Source of the DNA: Chloroflexota bacterium | Lineage (GTDB): Bacteria; Chloroflexota; Dehalococcoidia; SZUA-161; SpSt-899 | Direction of reading: 5' to 3' | DNA length: 10,572 nucleotides | Assembly: GCA_018657655.1 (NCBI GenBank) | Contig: JABHWQ010000316.1 | Span: 1 to 10,572 of the forward strand | Shown here: piece after piece, positions 1 to 5,450 of the stretch | Numbering within the stretch: the stretch's first letter is position 1 | Layout: each line of letters opens with the position of its first letter | The notes under the pieces: generated by a model | Told to the model about the DNA's origin: nothing | What the model saw: the letters and a program-made list of their open reading frames with translations, nothing else | Databases searched by the model: none | Position numbers and translations under genes: made by a program

Positions 1-47
1 CGTCCGGGAACTCGAAATAATCTGAACCACCACCAGCGGAAAAGCCA

Positions 48-71
48 GCCCCGGCCTGAAAAGGCCGGGGC
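48..71 (+). terminator. GC-rich hairpin, probable terminator of an upstream unit
   Basis: A perfect 10-bp stem (48-57 with 62-71) closes a GAAA tetraloop. The 3' side is followed only by TTATGTATT, so the U-tract is weak. It lies 22 bp after a TGA (23-25) that would end a reading frame entering from the left edge with residues VRELEII, so it probably terminates a gene mostly outside the window. The hairpin also argues against the ATG at 74 as a real start, because that codon sits directly against the stem. Confidence 0.7.
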
Positions 72-106
72 TTATGTATTCTGCTGCACAAAAGGAGAAA
101 ACGTTG

Positions 107-484
107 ATGCTCACCGATGTCCAACTGACCAGCAGGTCTGAATGGTATGCTGCGTCCTACAGCCTTTGCGGAACAGTCTATGAAACTGTCTTTGCAGTCC
201 ATCAATTTGGCGTCATGCAATGCGAAACACGCGAACTCGTGCAAGTGGAAGAAGACGGACGAGCAGTTTCTGATGATTGCCTGTGGATGAAGATTGCCAA
301 AGCTGTAGATGATGAAGTTCTGGAAGACAAGTGCAATCATATCCGTTTTTCGGTGGAGCTTGATGCGAATTGGCAAGACATCCTTGAAGAGTTCATTGAC
401 CAGGTCCTTGCCTCTGCACCGTGCTCCCCGACTGAAGCACTTGAGTTTGAGATTTTCAGCCAGATTAGAAAGGAAGTGAGATAG
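107..484 (+). CDS. Small acidic hypothetical protein (125 aa)
   Basis: I do not recognise this protein. The frame is open from an ATG at 74, but that codon abuts a terminator hairpin and has no ribosome binding site. The in-frame ATG at 107 has AAAGGAG (91-97) nine bases upstream, so I choose it. The product is rich in Asp and Glu, has four cysteines (one in the CSP motif near the C-terminus), and shows no signal peptide or membrane segment. A DxxLWMKIAKAVDDE stretch in the middle and the C-terminal LEEFIDQVL segment look helical. It is the first gene of a cassette ending in an ArdC-like antirestriction gene, with 62 bp to the next gene. Small acidic proteins beside antirestriction genes can be DNA mimics or accessory factors, but nothing here proves such a role. 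Confidence 0.7.
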   Translation: MLTDVQLTSRSEWYAASYSLCGTVYETVFAVHQFGVMQCETRELVQVEEDGRAVSDDCLWMKIAKAVDDEVLEDKCNHIRFSVELDANWQDILEEFIDQVLASAPCSPTEALEFEIFSQIRKEVR

Positions 485-492
485 CTGTTCCA

Positions 493-521
493 GGCGTTGC
501 CGCCAAGTCGAAGGCAACGCC
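493..521 (+). repeat. 9-bp inverted repeat between two small genes
   Basis: GGCGTTGCC (493-501) and GGCAACGCC (513-521) form a perfect 9-bp stem with an 11-base loop, in the 62-bp gap between the 125-aa and 94-aa genes. No T-run follows, so it is not a standard intrinsic terminator. It could slow or stabilise the transcript, or bind a protein. Confidence 0.5.
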
Positions 522-546
522 CTTCACAGAATATTGAGGAAGAGAA

Positions 547-831
547 ATGGCAAAGTTGGAATCGAAAAATGGAGACTTGTTCATCGACGGCAAGAAAGTG
601 CTTCGGGGCTGGGAATCCTACACGGGCTGGTATTGGTTTGCGACCGAGAAAGACTGCGAACAGGATTCTGTCATCGGGGGAGAAGTCGTCGAGAAGGACA
701 CGATATGGTTTGGCCTGGTTCAGGGACAGTATGAGGAGTGGGGCTACTTCAGCGAAGGCGAATTGGAGCGATTGGGTCCGAAAGTGTGGAAGATACCAGC
801 GAGAAATTTATCGTGGTCAGGAAGGAGATAG
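547..831 (+). CDS. Small aromatic-rich hypothetical protein (94 aa)
   Basis: The start is well supported by GAGGAAGAG at 537-545 just before the ATG. The protein is compact and beta-rich in appearance, with many Trp, Tyr and Phe residues: GWESYTGWYWFATEK near residues 21-36, DTIWFGLVQG near 51-60, and EEWGYFSEGELERLG near 63-77. It has no membrane segment or signal peptide. The aromatic pattern suggests a small conserved domain, but I cannot name the family with confidence. Its last codons contain the GGAAGGAG ribosome binding site of the ArdC-like gene that starts 6 bp after its stop, so the two are almost certainly co-transcribed and probably translationally coupled. An accessory role in the antirestriction cassette is inferred from position only. 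Confidence 0.8.
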   Translation: MAKLESKNGDLFIDGKKVLRGWESYTGWYWFATEKDCEQDSVIGGEVVEKDTIWFGLVQGQYEEWGYFSEGELERLGPKVWKIPARNLSWSGRR

Positions 832-837
832 AGAAAA

Positions 838-1638
838 ATGACGAAGATGAATCCCAAAGTCCAGAAGGTGCTTGACCGTATCCTTGAAAGCTTTGCATCC
901 GGCGATGTGCCTGAAGCCCTTACCATCGTCACTCTGCCGAAACTGGATGTCCCCTGTAGCGAATGGAGCCTTGCAAACAGACTGATCCTTTTCTTCTCCG
1001 GGACCTCTGATGCCCGTGGTTTCAGACAGTGGCAAACTGCCGGGCGATATCCCAAGAAAGGCTCAAAGGCGTGCTATATCCTTACGCCACGGCACAGGAA
1101 GATGAAGGATAAGGAGCATGACGAAGAGAAGGTATTGCTGACCGGCTTTGCGGCTGTGCCCGTGTTCAGGTTCGAGGACACGGACGGAGAGCCCATCGAC
1201 CGGCCAGAATATCCTCCAAGAGAAATGCCGCCGTTGTATGAGGTAGCGCAGCGATGGGACATTGCCGTGAACTGGCAGGGGTTCCAGGGGAACGCCTATG
1301 GGTATTTCTCTCCAGGCAGAAAGGAGATTGTCTTAGCGACACATGATGAGCAGGTTTTTTTCCATGAACTCGCGCACGCTGCACATGAGAAGGTGCAGGG
1401 GAAGCTGAAAATTGGCCAGGACTGGAAGCAGGAGATTGTCGCGGAACTGACAGCAGCAGTGCTGGCGCATCTTTGCGGCAGGAAGACAAATGACGGCGGT
1501 TCGTATCGGTATATCAGACGGTATGCTGAAGATGCGGGGAAGGATGTGCATCGGGCGTGCTTGAGCGTGATTGGGGATGTGGGAAAGTGTGTGGAGATAG
1601 TGATGCAGACTGAAGAGGAGATGGTGGTAGTGGTGTAG
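838..1638 (+). CDS. ArdC-like antirestriction protein with zinc metallopeptidase domain
   Basis: The N-terminal part (about residues 5-115) matches the ArdC ssDNA-binding domain pattern: SEWSLANRLILFF (41-53), then GFRQWQTAGRYPKKGSKACYIL (61-82), the usual W...GR..KKG core, then a strand ending FAAVPVFRFEDT. The C-terminal part is an ImmA/IrrE-like metallopeptidase with HELAH at 176-180 and a likely third zinc ligand in QEIVAEL (E203). ArdC-family proteins travel on conjugative elements and protect entering DNA from host restriction, binding single-stranded DNA in the recipient. At 266 aa the length is near that of other ArdC-like proteins. The ATG at 838 has GGAAGGAG (819-826) upstream. An in-frame ATG at 847 is an alternative. 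The tail ends in a run of valines (EEEMVVVV), which is odd. The family call is firm; the antirestriction role is by family. Confidence 0.9.
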   Translation: MTKMNPKVQKVLDRILESFASGDVPEALTIVTLPKLDVPCSEWSLANRLILFFSGTSDARGFRQWQTAGRYPKKGSKACYILTPRHRKMKDKEHDEEKVLLTGFAAVPVFRFEDTDGEPIDRPEYPPREMPPLYEVAQRWDIAVNWQGFQGNAYGYFSPGRKEIVLATHDEQVFFHELAHAAHEKVQGKLKIGQDWKQEIVAELTAAVLAHLCGRKTNDGGSYRYIRRYAEDAGKDVHRACLSVIGDVGKCVEIVMQTEEEMVVVV

Positions 1639-1647
1639 AAGGCGAAG

Positions 1648-1670
1648 TTTCACAGGAAGGCACTGTGAAA
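1648..1670. repeat. 8-bp hairpin between converging genes
   Basis: TTTCACAG (1648-1655) and CTGTGAAA (1663-1670) form a perfect 8-bp stem with a 7-base loop in the 57-bp gap between the stops of the ArdC-like gene and the convergent NACHT gene. Its position suits a shared terminator. However, neither strand has a T-run after the stem, so an intrinsic terminator is not well supported. Confidence 0.4.
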
Positions 1671-1695
1671 AAAGATTACGATTCCTTACCGGTCT

Positions 1696-4257
1696 TTACA
1701 CCTTTTGCTCCTTCGAAAGGGGCACTTTCAATCGCGTCTTGCTGATAAAATCATGGATGGGATTAAATTCATAATGGAGTAGTTCGCTGATGGAAAAAGG
1801 TTTTGGTGAAGCTATCTCTCGTATATGAGAAATAATATGATCCTTCGTAATATGTTTTTTTCCCATCATGAGACTTACCCGCAAAATCATGGACCATGTT
1901 TTTTCCCAAGGAATATGGAGGAGAATATTTATGGAATCATCTCGTAACTCAGGATAGGGACTGGTGAACCATTCGAGAAAAGTATTTGCAGCCTCAAATT
2001 GTCCCTTATCTGCAAGTTGCTGTGTTTTCTGTGATTCAATCGCATATTTATCGGGGATACCCAAACTCTTTAAGTCAGGATAGGAATGGTAACCATGATT
2101 TATCAGGAGCCATTGTTTCAGTGCATTCGTGCGTACTTCTTTGTTTTGATGATTAAGTGAACTAATAAGCTTGAGTGTATAATTTTTTTCCTGAATTTTA
2201 CAGAACAAACCGGATGCTTCCCAATACCATTTATCATTAGAACTTTGCTTCTGTTTGTTCATTTTCAATTGAGGTGACATCATTGGAAAGAGGTAGGGTA
2301 TGACTCTTTGCGCACCAGGATATCGCCAGAAGAAATCAGGTAGGTCACGCAATTCTTCATGATCTTCGCGCAACTTCTGAACAAGGCTTTGGAGTTGTTT
2401 ATCATTGGGCATCGTAAACGGTATACGGTCAGTTCCGTCAGGTAATACAGAGCTATGGTCTACAACAGGATGTAATGGATAATGTAGGTTTATTCCCTGG
2501 CGGGCAATTGCTCCATTTGCATGCTCGAATTTTTCCTGGAACGCTTTGTTGTCTTCTTCCTCGGCTGAGATATTTGCCAGAAGTTTCTTGATGTTGTGGA
2601 GGGCAAGTGTTTCTCCCAATTTACAATAAAGATAATTGTTACTGTTTTCAGGGAAAGCTTCAACTATTCTTCTGACGCATTCGCCACCGATACGTTCAAT
2701 TGTCTCTGATTTCGCTTCATTGATGCATTTACCAGCGAGGCAAAGGTTGTGCCTGAAAATGTCGTCGTGCGACTCATCCATAATAGCAAGGATAACATCA
2801 GAGGCATCATCAACGATACCAGCATAATGAACAATAATCTCTTCCCACTCAGGGGTATAGATTTTGTCCTCACTCTGTGTCTGGAGAAGGATTGTTGCTC
2901 GTGCATCTTCTTGAGAAACATTATGGGCAAGGTGCCAGGCTGAGAAAAAACTCCTGAGTGAATCATGAGCGAAGATGCAGTATGCACCGTCTGAGGAATA
3001 GATAATTAGATTATCCCTTATGATATCTTCGATGACAGCAGACGGATCTGTTACCACGTATTCCTGTCGGGTTTCTGCAATTATCCTGTGTAGATGATCC
3101 TCTGCCCATTCCCGCTGCAAGACAGGGGCGTTTTTCTCCACTTGCATTGCATAAGCAAGAGAGGCAGTGGCTTTCAGTCTCAATCCTACAGGTGTTTTTC
3201 TTTGCTGAGAGGAAAGAGATGTCCTGGTAATTGCATTGACAAAGGAGATATATATCGATGTCTTTGCCACCATATGTGATGGCTCTGGACTTTTCAGCAC
3301 GGCCAGAAGCATCTTCAGGCGATATGGATTCGTCCCCATTTCAAAGAAGATATTTTGTTGTGCCTGTCCATATGCCGAAAAAGATAATCCCTGCTTGTTC
3401 ACACTCTCTTTTATTGCGTTTCTGTCCAACTCTGCAAGGCCAAGTCCCACAATCCCTTTCTCTACCAGAACCGAGTAGTGTCCCTCATATTGTGAACGGC
3501 AACTGACAATGGTCTGACTTTTCAGAATGGTGGCCAGCCTACAGATGATTCTCCCGTATACTGGATTCACTTGGTCAAGATGGTCGATGAGAATGACAAG
3601 CTCATCAAGAGTCTCCAACCCCTCTTCAACCAATGACACTCCTATGGTGCTATTTCCTCCATACGCCATTGCCTGATTGGCCAGCTCTTCTTTGAACCCC
3701 TCGACATCCTCTTTGAAGCAGAACCGAAGGTCAAGATAGACAGGAATCCGGCCAGCCTTTGCAGCTTCCAAGGCAATCTTGTCAAGCAGTGTTGACTTGC
3801 CGATGCCAGGCTCACCGAGAATTAGAGTATGCTGACGGCGGTCTATGATGTCGCTGACGGTCCAGTTTTCTGCCTTTTCTCCTCCAACCTGTGCAAGATT
3901 CCGCTCGATATAGGGAATTTCGTCCAGTTTCTCCTGAAGATGAGCTTCAAGCTTACTCAGGTAGCTGGACACCTCCTGCACTTCCTGTTTCGCTCCAGGC
4001 AGCTTCAACCGGCTGGCGATGATATCAGCAGTAATCGCCGTTCCTCGAAAGCTTAGAGCCTCAGCCAGACGCTGGAGTGTGGCGAGTTTAGGCGTTGTTG
4101 TCCCATTCCTGATGTTATACAACTGTGCCCGGCTAATGTGTTTCGTGCCAGGGATTTTATTAATCTCGGCGACTAAATCAGGGATATCCCCATATCCAGC
4201 CTCTTCCAGTAGCCGACCAAATGCATTTTGGATTTTGGTCTTTTTCTGTTCCCCCAC
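1696..4257 (-). CDS. XRE-HTH / NACHT NTPase fusion (STAND protein, NLR-like)
   Basis: An 853-aa protein in three parts. Residues about 24-70 form an XRE-like helix-turn-helix (ISRAQLYNIRNGTTTPKLATLQRLAEAL). Residues about 95-320 are a NACHT-type STAND NTPase, with a PYIERNL lead-in (115-121), Walker A GEPGIGKST (148-156), Walker B VILIDHLDQV (221-230), a sensor-like CRSQYEG (253-259), and a winged-helix-like NPYRLKMLLAVL (310-321). The remaining roughly 530 residues are helical, with HEAT-like stretches (for example NHQNKEVRTNALKQWLLI), and are probably the sensor. STAND ATPases bind ATP and oligomerise on sensing a ligand. Bacterial NACHT proteins include anti-phage defence proteins, while HTH-bearing STAND proteins include transcription regulators. 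The start is GTG, with GAGGTAAGG (4270-4262) upstream; the next Met is near residue 197. GC falls from about 53% at the 5' end to about 30-40% in many 3' stretches. The domain call is firm; the role (defence, regulation or both) is inferred. Confidence 0.9.
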   Translation of the reverse strand: MGEQKKTKIQNAFGRLLEEAGYGDIPDLVAEINKIPGTKHISRAQLYNIRNGTTTPKLATLQRLAEALSFRGTAITADIIASRLKLPGAKQEVQEVSSYLSKLEAHLQEKLDEIPYIERNLAQVGGEKAENWTVSDIIDRRQHTLILGEPGIGKSTLLDKIALEAAKAGRIPVYLDLRFCFKEDVEGFKEELANQAMAYGGNSTIGVSLVEEGLETLDELVILIDHLDQVNPVYGRIICRLATILKSQTIVSCRSQYEGHYSVLVEKGIVGLGLAELDRNAIKESVNKQGLSFSAYGQAQQNIFFEMGTNPYRLKMLLAVLKSPEPSHMVAKTSIYISFVNAITRTSLSSQQRKTPVGLRLKATASLAYAMQVEKNAPVLQREWAEDHLHRIIAETRQEYVVTDPSAVIEDIIRDNLIIYSSDGAYCIFAHDSLRSFFSAWHLAHNVSQEDARATILLQTQSEDKIYTPEWEEIIVHYAGIVDDASDVILAIMDESHDDIFRHNLCLAGKCINEAKSETIERIGGECVRRIVEAFPENSNNYLYCKLGETLALHNIKKLLANISAEEEDNKAFQEKFEHANGAIARQGINLHYPLHPVVDHSSVLPDGTDRIPFTMPNDKQLQSLVQKLREDHEELRDLPDFFWRYPGAQRVIPYLFPMMSPQLKMNKQKQSSNDKWYWEASGLFCKIQEKNYTLKLISSLNHQNKEVRTNALKQWLLINHGYHSYPDLKSLGIPDKYAIESQKTQQLADKGQFEAANTFLEWFTSPYPELRDDSINILLHIPWEKTWSMILRVSLMMGKKHITKDHIISHIREIASPKPFSISELLHYEFNPIHDFISKTRLKVPLSKEQKV

Positions 4258-4295
4258 GACGCCTTACCTCACAGAAAATGAAGCAGTTAGGCCAG

Positions 4296-4329
4296 TCTAC
4301 AAATGTAGATTTTAATCTACGAATGTAGA
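4296..4329. promoter_or_regulatory. Tandem palindromic operator pair (TCTAC-N4-GTAGA x2)
   Basis: TCTACAAATGTAGA (4296-4309) and TCTACGAATGTAGA (4316-4329) are near-identical palindromes whose starts are exactly 20 bp apart, about two helical turns. They lie 39-72 bp upstream of the NACHT gene start. On the minus strand a TAAAAT (4314-4309) between them could be a -10 box, although no good -35 is visible. Paired palindromes at a promoter are typical of dimeric HTH repressor sites. The XRE domain of the adjacent NACHT protein is the obvious candidate binder, which would mean autoregulation; this is inferred. Confidence 0.75.
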
Positions 4330-4356
4330 TAAGTCGTTAAATAACAATCATTTATG

Positions 4357-4385
4357 TTGAAATTGGTCTTGGCGTTGGTTATACT
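4357..4385 (+). promoter_or_regulatory. Sigma70-like promoter for the transfer operon
   Basis: TTGAAA (4357-4362) and TATACT (4380-4385) are separated by 17 bp, close to the consensus, which predicts a start near 4392 and a leader of about 109 bases. It points toward the replication-relaxation-like gene. Its spacer holds two TTGGT half-sites, suggesting repression. Confidence 0.65.
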
Positions 4386-4420
4386 CCTTGCAGAGACAAG
4401 ACCAATCCGGACACCAACGC
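4362..4420. promoter_or_regulatory. Interleaved inverted repeats over the promoter
   Basis: ATTGGTCTTG (4362-4371) is exactly complementary in reverse to 4397-4406, and GCGTTGGT (4372-4379) to 4413-4420. The order is A-B-A'-B'. Seen as half-sites, TTGGT occurs at 4363 and 4375 and ACCAA at 4401 and 4413, each pair 12 bp apart. One pair fills the promoter spacer and the other covers the first transcribed bases. This is the layout of a multi-site operator. The binder is unknown. Confidence 0.65.
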
Positions 4421-4435
4421 AGTCTCTTGCCCCAA

Positions 4436-4449
4436 TCTACATAGGTAAA
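4436..4449 (+). promoter_or_regulatory. Third, degenerate TCTAC-N4-GTAGA operator
   Basis: TCTACATAGGTAAA keeps the left half-site and GTA-A of the right half-site of the palindrome seen twice near the NACHT gene. It starts exactly 120 bp after the second copy, inside the presumed leader of the divergent operon. One mismatch in the right arm makes it weaker. It would let one regulator touch both transcription units. Confidence 0.45.
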
Positions 4450-4456
4450 AGAGCGC

Positions 4457-4501
4457 ATGTCAATGAAAACCAATAACATCGCAGAAAGGAGATTTCTCTG
4501 A
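4457..4501 (+). CDS. Possible 14-codon leader ORF overlapping the next start (TGATG)
   Basis: ATG at 4457 opens a 14-codon frame (MSMKTNNIAERRFL) whose TGA (4499-4501) shares its last base with the ATG at 4501. A second in-frame ATG is at 4463. Only a weak AGG lies upstream, and the strong ribosome binding site of the next gene lies within its 3' part. It could be a translational coupling device, or chance. Confidence 0.25.
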   Translation: MSMKTNNIAERRFL

Positions 4502-5433
4502 TGCCTCTTGCATTCAAAGAACCAGAAAAAGTCCCCAAGTGGCAGCTTTGTCAGGATTACCTGCTGGACTGGAAATTCCTCGATACGCAGGATGTCGCTT
4601 GGCTCATCTTTACGTCTTCTATACAGAAAGGAATTATTCAGGGCGCTCAAGCATTTCTAAAGCAGCACACTAAGCCCGAGCGGCTACGGCGATTTCCTGC
4701 CTACATGCTCAATGGTTTCGAGGATTACCGCCGGGATGTCTACCACCTCAAAGAGTGCAAAATCGGACCGGAAAGCCCGCATCGTCTTCTCATCAATAAA
4801 GTTCGCATGCCCATTGAACTGATGCAGCGCACTCCACATCCCTTCGGGGACGTCCTCTACTACCAGGTGGAATATCACTTCATCCGGGAGGATGGAAGAG
4901 CGTTACCTGCAACGATTGAATACTTGGAAGATGCTACCAAAATCATCCCTGACCTGACCTTCGTCATCGGACTGCCCGATGGTGGGATAATCATCTGGTA
5001 TATCGAGGCGGATACCGGAACAGAACCGATTCGCGCCAAAGCATCTGACGTAAAAGACGATACTGTTTTTGATCCGGTAGATGAGAGGGGACTCGCCTCC
5101 AATTGTCTACTGCACAAGGTCATCAGGTATAACAAGCTTCGCCAGCAGGCACACGAGGTGTGTAGCCGCTTTGCAGAGTATGGACCGCTGCAAGCTATCC
5201 TGGTGGGGTTCGTATTTCAGAATGAAAGGCGGATGACGCGGTTCCAAAAAACTTGCCTGGAACACTTTGATGATGAACTGCCAGATATCGTAACGACGAC
5301 CCGGCAACGGTTTAGTGATCCTCGCGATTTCTGGTCTGCACCAATCTGGGAATGCACGGAGATGGACCCAACACCGTTTTCCCTGCTTTCCGAAGACCAG
5401 TTCCAATTCGATGACAGATGGTCCTTGCAATAG
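4501..5433 (+). CDS. Replication-relaxation-like protein
   Basis: A 310-aa protein. The N-terminal 80 residues look like a winged helix (YLLDWKFLDTQDVAWLIF, then a basic KPERLRR turn). The C-terminal part has the pattern of the replication-relaxation family and its restriction-endonuclease-like core: P150-D151 (IIPDLTFVI), a strand with E169 and D171 in WYIEADTGTEP (166-176), and a downstream K206-x3-Y210 (HKVIRYNKL). Family members are found on plasmids and conjugative elements next to DNA-transfer ATPases and are linked to plasmid DNA processing; the biochemistry is not well defined. AAAGGAGA (4485-4492) gives a well-spaced start. The gene is the first of a likely operon, 17 bp ahead of the TraG/VirD4-like ATPase. 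The match is from motifs I can see, so distant DUF relatives are possible. Confidence 0.65.
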   Translation: MPLAFKEPEKVPKWQLCQDYLLDWKFLDTQDVAWLIFTSSIQKGIIQGAQAFLKQHTKPERLRRFPAYMLNGFEDYRRDVYHLKECKIGPESPHRLLINKVRMPIELMQRTPHPFGDVLYYQVEYHFIREDGRALPATIEYLEDATKIIPDLTFVIGLPDGGIIIWYIEADTGTEPIRAKASDVKDDTVFDPVDERGLASNCLLHKVIRYNKLRQQAHEVCSRFAEYGPLQAILVGFVFQNERRMTRFQKTCLEHFDDELPDIVTTTRQRFSDPRDFWSAPIWECTEMDPTPFSLLSEDQFQFDDRWSLQ

Positions 5434-5450
5434 AAAGGAAATGGAATACT

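Noticed and set aside
74..106. Upstream ATG at 74 as start of the first small gene
   Set aside because: It abuts a terminator hairpin and has no ribosome binding site; the ATG at 107 has a well-spaced AAAGGAG.
744..1055. Reverse-strand frames across the ArdC-like gene
   Set aside because: They lie antisense to a gene with clear motifs and have no domains or ribosome binding sites.
4362..4420. RNA pseudoknot formed by the A-B-A'-B' repeats
   Set aside because: The predicted transcript starts near 4392, so A and B would not be in the RNA. DNA operators fit better, unless transcription also begins further upstream.
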